From positions 1-35,300 of the forward strand of contig QHYQ01000202.1 in the NCBI GenBank assembly GCA_003224175.1: 35,300 nt of DNA, written 5' to 3'. Under the pieces are notes generated by a model. That model had not been told where the DNA came from and ran no database searches. It worked only from the letters and a program-made list of their open reading frames with translations. Shown here piece by piece: positions 9,157 through 18,224 of this stretch. This stretch comes from Acidobacteriota bacterium (GTDB lineage: Bacteria > Acidobacteriota > Terriglobia > Acidiferrales > UBA7541). Within the stretch, counting starts at the first letter, position 1; each line of letters begins with the position of its first letter. The position numbers and the translations under genes are program-made.

Positions 9157-9948
9157 CTACTTGAAACCTAAGTGTCCGGCGTCCCTTTCGTTTTCGCACA
9201 GATGTTCAAGGAGTTCCGTATCCGGAAGCAACTTGAAATGAATCGTCACAGCCTTCCAGGGCTTGGGATAAGCCCCGGGGTCATTGATCGCAACGTCCAG
9301 CTCCAGGTTGCCGAAATTCGGGCGGCGGTAGCGTTCGGTGATGTGCAGCGCCTCGGTATGTGGGTGGCCACCATTATCAAGCCAGGTCCCCTCTTTGAAA
9401 CCCGCCACTTCGACCACAAAAGTGTCGCCGTCCCACTTCCCGACTGAGTACCCGAACCAGGCGGGATTGGGATCTTCCGGAAGGGCACGGCCATCGGTGA
9501 AAATTTGCCGATACTGATTGAATTCCTCGTAGAGGACGATGGTTTCACGCGGGGTCTGAACGATCTTGAACGGGATCATAGACACCAACATGGCGTCGGG
9601 CACGCCGTGCGGTAAGCAATGCAACTGTGGTTTGTCCTGCCCCAAGGTCTCCTGGCGGTGCTTGTATAGTGCTGCCGCAGCGGGAAGCATGGGTACATCG
9701 ACGCCTTCGCCGGCAAGGTTCTCCACAAAGCGATTGTCCGCAGCGTGCCAGATCCCCGAGAGATCGGGCTTACCATCCGGTGTTTTCGGGGCCGGCGCCG
9801 TCAGATTGGGCTTGCCATCCGGCGTGCGCGGAGTTCCTGGGAGCGGCAGGCTTAGCCATTGCGCTCGAGCAGCCCCGGCCATCACAAACAGCGTGGCCAC
9901 CGCTGCTATCGCGACTTGCCATCGCTTCGCGCCTGTGAGGAAAGCCAT
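9157..9948 (-). CDS. Secreted 'PDGKPDLSGIW' family protein of unknown function
   Basis: Signal peptide then PDGKPNLTAPAPKTPDGKPDLSGIWHA...FTDGRALPEDPNPAWFGYSVGKWDGDTFVVEVAGFKEGTWLDNGGHPHTEALHITERY; paralogue of 34425..35273. Confidence 0.75.
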   Translation of the reverse strand: MAFLTGAKRWQVAIAAVATLFVMAGAARAQWLSLPLPGTPRTPDGKPNLTAPAPKTPDGKPDLSGIWHAADNRFVENLAGEGVDVPMLPAAAALYKHRQETLGQDKPQLHCLPHGVPDAMLVSMIPFKIVQTPRETIVLYEEFNQYRQIFTDGRALPEDPNPAWFGYSVGKWDGDTFVVEVAGFKEGTWLDNGGHPHTEALHITERYRRPNFGNLELDVAINDPGAYPKPWKAVTIHFKLLPDTELLEHLCENERDAGHLGFK

Positions 9949-10101
9949 AAGTCACACCCTCCGACGGTGACGGTATAGCCCTTAGGGTCCGGAAGGAACT
10001 AGACCGGAATTGCCATCATGACTTCACCGTTGACCGGTAACATACCCCTAACGGCTTCTTAGTGCAATGGCCGCACAGACGGCGCTCATTTCTTGCACAG
10101 C

Positions 10102-10368
10102 CTACCCGGCCAGAGCCGGCTTGGCATCCTCCACGATCTCGAAACGAAAATCCTCGATCACCGGATTGGTAAGCACCTCGCGCGCGATGCGCTCCACCTC
10201 GGCCTGGGCGGCAGCGCGATCCAGTTTGTCGAGATCAAGCACAAAGAATTTGCCCTGGCGAACGTCGCGCACTGCGCCATGTCCGAGCGAAGCGAGGGCT
10301 TGCTGAATGGCGGTGCCCTGAGGATCGAGCACCGTGGACTTGAGCATCACCCAAACGTGGGCTTTCAT
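10102..10368 (-). CDS. purS: Phosphoribosylformylglycinamidine synthase subunit PurS
   Basis: MKAHVWVMLKSTVLDPQGTAIQQALASLGHGAVRDVRQGKFFVLDLD...VLTNPVIEDFRFEI; start placed at ATG 10368 rather than the longer ORF start. Confidence 0.9.
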   Translation of the reverse strand: MKAHVWVMLKSTVLDPQGTAIQQALASLGHGAVRDVRQGKFFVLDLDKLDRAAAQAEVERIAREVLTNPVIEDFRFEIVEDAKPALAG

Positions 10369-10375
10369 GCGCGCA

Positions 10376-11176
10376 TTATAGCAGGCCAAGCGGTGCGGCC
10401 TTGACGCGAAAAGCTTGCCGGAAGGCAGCCTTTTCGGTGGGCGGCAGAAAAGCGCCGGCGAAGGCGCCCTCAGCAATACTCAGGATTTCCTGCTTACGAA
10501 GAGTCATTTGCTCGAGCGCGCCGAATTCGCGAACTAGGCTCGTGTCGAACATGGCAGGATCGTCGGTGGATAGGCTGATGGGTATGCCGGCGCGAAAGAG
10601 TTGGGGCAGGGGATGATCCGGCAGGCCGGCATCCGCGCGGCCCAGGAGTCGCGCTAAGGCGCCGGTGCGCAGGTTGCTCGTGGGGCAGATTTCCAAACCA
10701 ATGGATCGCTCCGCAAGCAAGGCCATGAGTTCCGGATCAGCTGCGGCGGCGATGCCGTGGCCGATGCGTTCAGCGCGGAGAATTTCGACGGCGTCGCGCA
10801 CAGAGTCAGGTCCGCCGATTTCTTCGACATCCTGTTTGCGCAAGAGCATCACGCCCGCAGAGAGCGTCACTTCCGCGTAGACCACGCTTTGGGCGAGCAT
10901 CTGTTCAGCCATGCGGCTGGCCACTAGCGCGTAGTCTGCCGGCGCGCGCAAATACGAGGTCACCCACTTGTAGGCCTCGATGAAGGCGCTGAAGTCACGC
11001 GTGGCATAGCGCGCTGCCACCGCACTCTCGTCCAGCGCGTCGCCATGATTTTTTGCCAGAGTCACAACCGTCGCCGGTTCCATCGTGCCTTCAAGATGCA
11101 CGTGTAACTCGGCTTTGGGCAGAGCCTGAAATCGCGCTGTCCACGAATCGCCGGTTAATGGCAGTGGAGAGGACAC
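10376..11176 (-). CDS. add: Adenosine deaminase family protein with apparent internal deletion
   Basis: LPKAELHVHLEGTMEP (HxH), AERIGHGIAAA, LEICPTSN, PISLSTDDPAMF. Segment containing the HAGE motif is missing between KQDVEE and IGGPDSV. Confidence 0.85.
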   Translation of the reverse strand: MSSPLPLTGDSWTARFQALPKAELHVHLEGTMEPATVVTLAKNHGDALDESAVAARYATRDFSAFIEAYKWVTSYLRAPADYALVASRMAEQMLAQSVVYAEVTLSAGVMLLRKQDVEEIGGPDSVRDAVEILRAERIGHGIAAAADPELMALLAERSIGLEICPTSNLRTGALARLLGRADAGLPDHPLPQLFRAGIPISLSTDDPAMFDTSLVREFGALEQMTLRKQEILSIAEGAFAGAFLPPTEKAAFRQAFRVKAAPLGLL

Positions 11177-11181
11177 GGCTA

Positions 11182-12018
11182 CTAGCGTGGCAGAGCGGGA
11201 CGTCCGGCATTGATCCAGGAAGTCAGCCAGTAGGAGCCCACGTCCGCGGCGGCGTCGCTGAGTTGCCGGATGAGAGTAGCGCCGGCCTCGCTATAGAAGC
11301 GATCGTAATACTCGTCGGTATAGTCGCTCAATCCGCTGCGTGCGCGCCGATCTGCCACTAGCACGATTTCGAGCCAGGAGTGTGCCTTGAGACAATCTTC
11401 AAAGGCGTGGTCGGTCGGATCCGTGATGAACGCGGCATCATTTGGCCGCAGGGGGAAAAACAGGGAGTAGCGGTCGACAAGGCTGGTATCGAACCGCAGA
11501 TTGATGCCCGGCTGGCCCCAGGCGTGGCCATCTTGATTTTCCGTGGTATTGAAGGGGTCGAAAGCTTGAGCCACGTAGCCGGCCAGCTGTGCGGCAATGA
11601 GCCGCGCCTGCTCCCAATTGCCCGAGCGCATAGCTTCAGTAAGCTTCGCGCTATAGACTCCGATCTGCCAGGGAAGCAGGCCACCGCTCTCCAGCTTGGG
11701 CCGGCCAAATTTGGCCACCGCCGCCTCATATTTTCGAGGCAACGCGTCAAACGGATACGAGCCGTATCGATCGAGATAGAGCACCTGATTGTGGCTTTCC
11801 GTAATGGGATTTTTGTCCAGGCTCTCCACGGCATCAGCCGCATGGCGCGTGATGAAATCGCGGTTGGCTTCGAAGAAGGGGCGTAGGTCGGACGGCAGAG
11901 TCTCAACGGCTCGGTTAGCGATCAGGCGCAGGGCGTTTGGTCCCCAGGCGAACGTTTGCAAAGGCAGGAGAAAAGCGATGAGCGGCGACGCCACGAATCG
12001 CGCCACGGAGCGCATCAA
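11182..12018 (-). CDS. Exported S1/P1 nuclease / zinc-dependent phospholipase C-like protein
   Basis: Signal peptide ending QTFA then WGPNALRLIANRAVETLP (mature N-terminal Trp), HAADAVESLD, SHNQVLYLDRY, GLLPWQIGVYSAKLTEAMRSGNWEQARLIAAQLAGYVAQAFDPFNTTEN. Confidence 0.65.
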   Translation of the reverse strand: MMRSVARFVASPLIAFLLPLQTFAWGPNALRLIANRAVETLPSDLRPFFEANRDFITRHAADAVESLDKNPITESHNQVLYLDRYGSYPFDALPRKYEAAVAKFGRPKLESGGLLPWQIGVYSAKLTEAMRSGNWEQARLIAAQLAGYVAQAFDPFNTTENQDGHAWGQPGINLRFDTSLVDRYSLFFPLRPNDAAFITDPTDHAFEDCLKAHSWLEIVLVADRRARSGLSDYTDEYYDRFYSEAGATLIRQLSDAAADVGSYWLTSWINAGRPALPR

Positions 12019-13574
12019 GATCTCTCGCCGGCCGCGCTTCGAGCGAATTCGCTATGCCTGCGACTATAACTCGCATAGATCAGCAGCCCCAGCACGAGCC
12101 ACACGACGAAGCGAATCCAGGTGATCACGGTCAGGCCCATCATCAATCCGCCGCACAGAATAATGGAGATCAGAGGGAACCAAGGAACCAGAGGAACGCG
12201 AAATGCTCGCGGGCGCTCCGGCTGCTTGCGCCGCAAAAAGATCACTCCCAGCGAGACGAGAACGAAAGCAAACAGTGTTCCGATGTTGGAGAGATCCGCC
12301 GCATCGCCGATATCCACCAACCCCGCCGGTATGCCTACTGCAAAGCACGCGATCCACGTGGACCAGTGCGGCGTCTTGAATTTCGGATGCACTGCCGAGA
12401 AGAGCTTGGGTAAGAGGCCGTCGCGCGACATGGCATACCAGATTCGCGCCTGCCCATACTGAAACACAAGTAAGGAAGAGATCATGCCCATCAAGGCGCC
12501 GATCACGATGATCGAGCGGAAAAGGCGGTGCGCGCCAAGCTGCTGCAGAGCGTACGCGACAGGTGCTTCAGCCGCGTCGCCGGAAGTAAAGGTGTTGTAC
12601 TTCAACATTCCGAGCAGCACGACGGCCACGCCGATATATAGCACAGTGCAGACAATGAGGGAGGCAATGATCCCGAAAGGCAAATCCCTTTGCGGACTGC
12701 GGCATTCCTCTGCCGCGGTGGAAACGGAATCGAAGCCGATGTAGGTGAAAAAAACAATGGCGCCGCCGGTGACGATCCCGCCAAAGCCCGAAGGAGCGAA
12801 GGGCTTCCAGTTCGCGGGATTGACGAGCATTCCTCCCACAACCAGAAAGATAAGAATGGCGCCAATCTTTATGGCCACCATCACATTGTTCGCTTCGGCC
12901 GATTCGCGCACCCCGCGGACCAGCAACAAAGTCAAAATGAACACGATCAGGAATCCCGGAAGGTTGAAGTAAGCGCCGGTCCATTGGCCCGAAGCCCATA
13001 CCGGACTGGCCCATTTGTCCGGCAAATTCAGGCCAAAGGCGGCCAGTTGGGCCTTGGCGTAGCCACTGAAACCTACTGCTACCGCCACGTTGCTCACGGC
13101 GTATTCGAGAATCAAATCCCAGCCGATGATCCAGGCGAAAATTTCGCCCAGCGTGGCGTAGGAATACGTGTACGCGCTGCCGGCAATCGGAATCATCGAA
13201 GCCAGTTCGGCGTAACACAGTCCGGCAAAGCTGCAGGCGATGGCCACCAGCAGGAAGGAGACAGCTATGGCCGGCCCTGCGGGCGGACGGCCGTGCATGA
13301 GGACGGCTGCGGAGCCGCCGTGTCGCAGATAGTTCACCACAAGGTCGAGCACTTGCGCGTGAAGGATGGATGGCGCCTGGAAGTACTCTCCGGCGGCGGC
13401 GGTACCGGTCAGAACAAAAATTCCCGAGCCGATGATTGCGCCGATTCCCAGCGCCGTAAGCGACCAGGGGCCAAGCGTTTTCTTCAGCCGGTGTTCGGGC
13501 GCTTCGGCATCAGCCAAGAGCTTGTCGATGCTTTTGACCCTGAAAAGCTGCGAATTCACGCCCACCGCCGGCAA
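12015..13574 (-). CDS. APC superfamily amino acid permease (cationic amino acid transporter-like)
   Basis: LGPWSLTALGIGAIIGSGIFVLTGTAA, SFLLVAIACSFAGLCYAELASMIPIAGSAYTYSYATLGEIFAWIIGWDLILEY, FFTYIGFDSVSTAAEECRSPQRDLPFGI. Overlaps the next gene by ATGA at 12015-12018. Confidence 0.93.
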   Translation of the reverse strand: MPAVGVNSQLFRVKSIDKLLADAEAPEHRLKKTLGPWSLTALGIGAIIGSGIFVLTGTAAAGEYFQAPSILHAQVLDLVVNYLRHGGSAAVLMHGRPPAGPAIAVSFLLVAIACSFAGLCYAELASMIPIAGSAYTYSYATLGEIFAWIIGWDLILEYAVSNVAVAVGFSGYAKAQLAAFGLNLPDKWASPVWASGQWTGAYFNLPGFLIVFILTLLLVRGVRESAEANNVMVAIKIGAILIFLVVGGMLVNPANWKPFAPSGFGGIVTGGAIVFFTYIGFDSVSTAAEECRSPQRDLPFGIIASLIVCTVLYIGVAVVLLGMLKYNTFTSGDAAEAPVAYALQQLGAHRLFRSIIVIGALMGMISSLLVFQYGQARIWYAMSRDGLLPKLFSAVHPKFKTPHWSTWIACFAVGIPAGLVDIGDAADLSNIGTLFAFVLVSLGVIFLRRKQPERPRAFRVPLVPWFPLISIILCGGLMMGLTVITWIRFVVWLVLGLLIYASYSRRHSEFARSAAGERS

Positions 13575-13659
13575 AGAGTGGCGAAACTTTATCCTGAGCC
13601 GCGATACGGCGCAACCAGGATCGCTGGACTTCGTCCCTGGTGTTTACTGTGACCAGGCG

Positions 13660-15909
13660 CTATTGCGCCCAAGAAAGATTGGCGTAGCGCTCGACCAGCT
13701 TTTTCGTACCGTGATTGGCGAAACTCACGGTGAGCTTGCGGTCGTCGTCCTCACCATCCACGTGGATGATGGTGCCAACTCCATAGGTTGGATGGCGCAC
13801 GCGCTGCCCGATGAGAGGGTTGCCGCCGCTCTTGCCTCTCGCCGACGCGGAAATTTCCGATCGTACCCGCGGCGTGCGTTCTCTCGAAGGCGCCGGCACG
13901 GTGCGGCGGACGCGGCGCGCGAATTCTTCCGCCGAGTAGGAGTATTCGGGGTCCGGTTCGTAGCGGCGCGTTTCGCCGGCCGCGGCGAGCGATCCTTTTG
14001 CCGTATCCACGAGCTCCATGGGGATTTCCTGCAGAAAGCGCGAGGGAGAAGAGTCATGCAGCCGCTCGCTGCCATAGATGCGGCGGTAGACCGCACGCGT
14101 GAGCGTGAGCGTATCGCGGGCGCGGGTCATGCCTACGTAGCAGAGACGGCGCTCCTCCTCGAGTTCTTCGGGGTCGTGAAGGGAACGGCTATGCGGAAAA
14201 GTGCCTTCTTCGAGGCCCGTCAGGAAGACGTGGTCGAACTCGAGGCCCTTGGCGGTGTGCAGCGTGAGGAGCGTGACCGCGGCGCGCTCATCAAAATTAT
14301 CGGCGTCGCTCACCAGCGCGGCGCGATCGAGGAAGTCGGAAAGCGTCTCGCCGCGCTCGGCGCCTTCGGCCATGGCGTTCACCAATTCATTCAAGTTATC
14401 GATGGGGGCGATATCCTCGGCGGAGTCGCGCTGGCGCAGCATGTCCAAGTAACCAGTGGCTTCGAGAACAAAGGCGATGAATTGGGCGGGTGGCAGGGAG
14501 GGCAGCTTTTCCCGTAATTGCTCGATCAACTCTCGGAAACTGCGAAGCGGAGCCAGGGCGCGCGCCGAGCCGGAATCAATGAATTCACTGAGTGCGCTCC
14601 AAAGTGAAGTATCGCGCTCGCGAGCCAGTGCGCGCAGCGATTCGACGGTGACTTTGCCAATGCCCCGAGGCGGCGTATTCACCACGCGCAGCAGGGCGAT
14701 ATCGTCATCGGCAAACATCGCCAACCGCACGTAAGCGAGGACGTCCTGGATTTCGGCTCGTTGATAAAAGCTGAACCCGCCGAGCAGGCGGTAGCGAATC
14801 CCACGGGCGCGAAAGGCTTCTTCGAAGGCCCGAGACTGTGCGTTGGTGCGGTACATCACGGCGCAATACAAAGAGGAATCGTCGCGTTGGATTTCGATCA
14901 CGCGCTGGCAGACGTATTCCGCTTCGGCGCGCGCATCGCGGGCTTCAAAGAAAATGAGATTGGAACCCTCGCCACGCGTCGCGGTAAGTTCTTTTCCGAT
15001 GCGCTTGACGTTTTTCGATACCACGGCCGCGGCGGCGTCCAGTATCTTCTGGCGCGAACGATAATTCTTCTGGACGCGGAGGACTTGCGTGTCGGGGAAA
15101 TCCTTGGAAAAGCTCAGAATGTTGCCGACGTCGGCGCCGCGCCAGCGATAGATGGACTGATCCTCATCACCGACGACGCAGAGATTCGGCCGGGGACCGG
15201 CCAGCAGGCGCAGCAAATCGTATTGCACGCGGTTGGTATCCTGATACTCGTCGACGTGGAGATATTGGAATCGCTGCTGCCAGGCCTTCCGAGCCTCCTC
15301 GAACCGCCGCAAAACTTCCACGGCGCGAAGCAACAGGTCGTCGAAATCGAGCCCGCCGCATCTGCGCAACGTTTGCTCGTAGGCCTCGTAGGCGCGCGCA
15401 GCGAGCTTGCTGCGCTCGTCAAATGCGTCGGCGAGAGCCTGCTCGGGAGTGATGGCGTGATTTTTTGCGAAGCTGATGCGTGACAGAATCTCGCGCGGAG
15501 TGTCGCCGGAATCTTCGGCGCCCAGATCTCTAAGGGCGAGCTTCAGAGCCGCCAACTGCTCCTCATCGTCATAAATCGCAAAATCGCGCGGCAGACCCAG
15601 CCGCGGCGCCTCGCGGCGAAGAAGTCGGACGCAAAAGGAATGAAAAGTGCTGATCCACGGATCGCTGGGGCCCGCATCGGTGCTTTCGAGCAACACACGA
15701 ACGCGGTCGCGCATCTCGTCGGCCGCCTTATTCGTAAAGGTGACCGCGAGAATCGCGCCGCCCGGAACGCCTTGCCGGATGAGATAGGCAATGCGATGGG
15801 TGATGACACGCGTTTTGCCCGTACCTGCCCCTGCCAGAATGAGGATCGACCCATTGGTGGCGAGCACAGCTTCGCGCTGTTGGGGATTCAAGCTATCGAG
15901 AATATCCAT
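13660..15909 (-). CDS. pcrA: UvrD/PcrA-type ATP-dependent DNA helicase
   Basis: LNPQQREAVLATNGSILILAGAGTGKTRVITHRIAYLI, VTFTNKAADEMRDRV, VDEYQDTN, VVGDEDQSIYRWRGAD, LLTLHTAKGLEFDHVFLTGLEEGTFPHSRS, RRLCYVGMTRARDTLTLT. Confidence 0.96.
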   Translation of the reverse strand: MDILDSLNPQQREAVLATNGSILILAGAGTGKTRVITHRIAYLIRQGVPGGAILAVTFTNKAADEMRDRVRVLLESTDAGPSDPWISTFHSFCVRLLRREAPRLGLPRDFAIYDDEEQLAALKLALRDLGAEDSGDTPREILSRISFAKNHAITPEQALADAFDERSKLAARAYEAYEQTLRRCGGLDFDDLLLRAVEVLRRFEEARKAWQQRFQYLHVDEYQDTNRVQYDLLRLLAGPRPNLCVVGDEDQSIYRWRGADVGNILSFSKDFPDTQVLRVQKNYRSRQKILDAAAAVVSKNVKRIGKELTATRGEGSNLIFFEARDARAEAEYVCQRVIEIQRDDSSLYCAVMYRTNAQSRAFEEAFRARGIRYRLLGGFSFYQRAEIQDVLAYVRLAMFADDDIALLRVVNTPPRGIGKVTVESLRALARERDTSLWSALSEFIDSGSARALAPLRSFRELIEQLREKLPSLPPAQFIAFVLEATGYLDMLRQRDSAEDIAPIDNLNELVNAMAEGAERGETLSDFLDRAALVSDADNFDERAAVTLLTLHTAKGLEFDHVFLTGLEEGTFPHSRSLHDPEELEEERRLCYVGMTRARDTLTLTRAVYRRIYGSERLHDSSPSRFLQEIPMELVDTAKGSLAAAGETRRYEPDPEYSYSAEEFARRVRRTVPAPSRERTPRVRSEISASARGKSGGNPLIGQRVRHPTYGVGTIIHVDGEDDDRKLTVSFANHGTKKLVERYANLSWAQ

Positions 15910-16033
15910 CTGTCAGAAAGTCCCTGCTGATTCGGGCCCGGGGCGCATGCATTTTAGCCGAGCGCAGCGATGCGAGCAAACCGGCGCGCAAAGCCTGTTT
16001 CGCCACGCGCAGCTTTCAACGAACGCACGCAGG

Positions 16034-16708
16034 TCAGTGAGGAGAAGGAGCCAGATCGATCTCGAAGAAGAATAGCGGCTTGGCGTCGTTCATAAATGCC
16101 AGGTCGGGAATATCTAGGCGGGCGTTCGAGATCCATTCGTAGTGCCGGTCGATATCGAAGTAGACGAAACCGTGCGTCGTGGCATGAGGCGGAAGCAAAT
16201 CCGTACCGAGCGCGGCTGAGCGCACGGTCGCGGCGAAGTCCTCCCAGGTTTTGTCGTGTTTGTTGGAGGGCGGCGGCCCTACGCGGGGCACCGGAAATCG
16301 CGGTGTCGGATCTTTTGCCGGCTTCGCCAGGACGCGATCCGCCACCTCTTCGGGCGAAAGCGGCTCAAGCCGCTGGCGGGATTCGCCCGGGGCGCTCATG
16401 AGTAATTGCATCGTCTTCAAATTGAGGCGAATCGGCGACTCGTTATCGTTACGCAGAAAAAGTTCGATGGCGATGATGCCACCCTCGTAAGGGGTGTGTT
16501 TGCCGAACTTCTCCTTGTAGCGATTGACGGACGTATAGGGATCCGCGGCAATCAGCAATCCTTGATGGGAGTCGCGCGCCGAGAGGGATGCGGGATCGGC
16601 CGAACCGGTCCTCGCCGGAGTCGCTGAGGTTTGACCCTGCACGGCCGCCGTGCTGAGCCATAGTGCAAGCCAGAACGCGAGGAGGGCCAGATGGGTTCGC
16701 GGTGGCAT
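16034..16708 (-). CDS. Exported hypothetical protein
   Basis: Signal peptide MPPRTHLALLAFWLALWLSTAAVQGQ; GLLIAADPYTSVNRYKEKFGKHTPYEGGIIAIELFLRNDNESPIRLNL. Start placed at ATG 16708. Confidence 0.6.
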   Translation of the reverse strand: MPPRTHLALLAFWLALWLSTAAVQGQTSATPARTGSADPASLSARDSHQGLLIAADPYTSVNRYKEKFGKHTPYEGGIIAIELFLRNDNESPIRLNLKTMQLLMSAPGESRQRLEPLSPEEVADRVLAKPAKDPTPRFPVPRVGPPPSNKHDKTWEDFAATVRSAALGTDLLPPHATTHGFVYFDIDRHYEWISNARLDIPDLAFMNDAKPLFFFEIDLAPSPH

Positions 16709-16865
16709 CGAATCTGATCGTGAGATGCGCAATATCGTCTGGCGTTGCCTTTGCGCCTCGAGGTACGACACTGATTGTGCTTCTTCTCCCGCGATGCCGA
16801 GGCATCTATAATAACGCCTTAGCTCGTCGTCGCATCGCAATTAGGATGGCGGCGCTCTCGTCTGC

Positions 16866-18224
16866 ATGTATTTTCTCTACAGTCTGATCACTGCGGTAGG
16901 GACGATCCTGCTGGCGCCCTACGTTCTGCTCAGCAGGGTCCGGCGAAAGAAATATCTGCCAAATCTCTCGGAACGGGTGGGGCTAAAGTTCCCTCCGGAG
17001 CTCGCCACCCATGGCGGCACTTCGCGCGCGATTTGGCTTCATGCCGTCTCGGTGGGCGAAGTTCTGGCCGCGATTCCGTTTGCGCGCTGTTTGAAACAGC
17101 GCTTTCCGGGTTGGCGGCTGGTGATCTCGACGACGACTGCCACAGGACAAGCGCTGGCCCATGAGCGCATGAATTTCGCGGACGCCGTTTTCTACTTTCC
17201 ATTCGATTGGAACGGACCAGTACGGCGCGCGCTTTGGGCCGTGCGGCCTGGCGTGATCGTGATTCTGGAAACAGAAATTTGGCCGAATCTGCTGCGCCGG
17301 GCGCGAAGAACGGGCGTTCCGGTAATATTTGTGAATGGGCGCTTGTCGGACCGATCCTTTCGCGGGTTCTCGCGCGCGGTGAAGATGAGCGGCGGAGTCA
17401 TTGGAGGTTTCCTCCGGCGCATATTGAACGATGCGACGCTGTATCTCGTGCAGACGCAGCAGGACGCGGCACGGCTGATTGCCCTCGGCGCGGCTACAGA
17501 TCGCGTCATCGTCACCGGAAGCATGAAATATGACATGGTTGCGCCGGGGCCGAATGCGTTCGTAAATTGGCTCCAGGCCGAATTGAAACAATCGCAGCGT
17601 GGCCCCGTGGTGGTTGCCGGCAGCGTGATTTCCGGCGAAGAAAAGCCGGTGCTGGAAGCCTTCGCAACGCTTCAGAGAAAATGGCCGCAGGCGCTGCTGA
17701 TATTGGCGCCCCGCAAGCCCGAGCGCTTCGCCACCGCCGCTGAAGTCGTGTCTGGCGCGGGCTGGCACCCGATCCGGCGAAGCGCGATCTCGCTCGACGG
17801 CTCTTCGGCAGGAATATTGGGCAGCGCAGCGCACGAGGACAAGAGCATTCTTCTGCTGGATACGATTGGCGAGCTTGCGGCGATATATAGCCTCGCGGAC
17901 GCCGTATTTATCGGCGGCTCGCTCGAGCCCGCTGGCGGGCACAATCCACTCGAGCCGGCGGGCTTCGCAAAAGTGCCGGTTTTTGGACGTTCGATGGATA
18001 ATTTCCGTGAGATTGGCGCGACCTTGCTCGAAGCAGGTGCTGCGATTCAAGTCGACTCGGCCGCGCAACTTGGCATCGCGTGGGCCGGCCTGCTCGAAAA
18101 TGCGGAGCGCCGTGCGCAAATGGGCTTGGCGGCGCGCGAAATCGTGGAGCGCAACCGCGGCGCGACCGCGGCGACGCTCGATCGCCTCGCGGCGATTATC
18201 GAGCCGCAGCGAGCACATACGTGA
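16866..18224 (+). CDS. waaA: 3-deoxy-D-manno-octulosonic acid transferase (KDO transferase)
   Basis: IWLHAVSVGEVLAAIPFARCLKQRFPGWRLVISTTTATGQALA, VILETEIWPNLLRRARRTGVPVIFVNGRLSDRSFRGF, GSMKYD, FIGGSLEPAGGHNPLEPAGFAKVPVFGRSMDNF. Confidence 0.95.
   Translation: MYFLYSLITAVGTILLAPYVLLSRVRRKKYLPNLSERVGLKFPPELATHGGTSRAIWLHAVSVGEVLAAIPFARCLKQRFPGWRLVISTTTATGQALAHERMNFADAVFYFPFDWNGPVRRALWAVRPGVIVILETEIWPNLLRRARRTGVPVIFVNGRLSDRSFRGFSRAVKMSGGVIGGFLRRILNDATLYLVQTQQDAARLIALGAATDRVIVTGSMKYDMVAPGPNAFVNWLQAELKQSQRGPVVVAGSVISGEEKPVLEAFATLQRKWPQALLILAPRKPERFATAAEVVSGAGWHPIRRSAISLDGSSAGILGSAAHEDKSILLLDTIGELAAIYSLADAVFIGGSLEPAGGHNPLEPAGFAKVPVFGRSMDNFREIGATLLEAGAAIQVDSAAQLGIAWAGLLENAERRAQMGLAAREIVERNRGATAATLDRLAAIIEPQRAHT

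Noticed and set aside
13480-13574. Extra hydrophilic segment after TM1 of the APC permease (GEYFQAPSILHAQVLDLVVNYLRHGGSAAVLMHGRPPAGP) considered as an insertion scar
   Set aside because: Frame is intact and the flanking transmembrane helices are normal; loop-length variation in this family is common, so no scar is claimed.
12690-13652. 320-aa plus-strand ORF antisense to the APC permease
   Set aside because: Antisense shadow of a clear membrane transporter.
16983-18218. 411-aa minus-strand ORF antisense to waaA
   Set aside because: Mirror frame of a confident KDO transferase; composition is Arg/Ala-rich with no domain.
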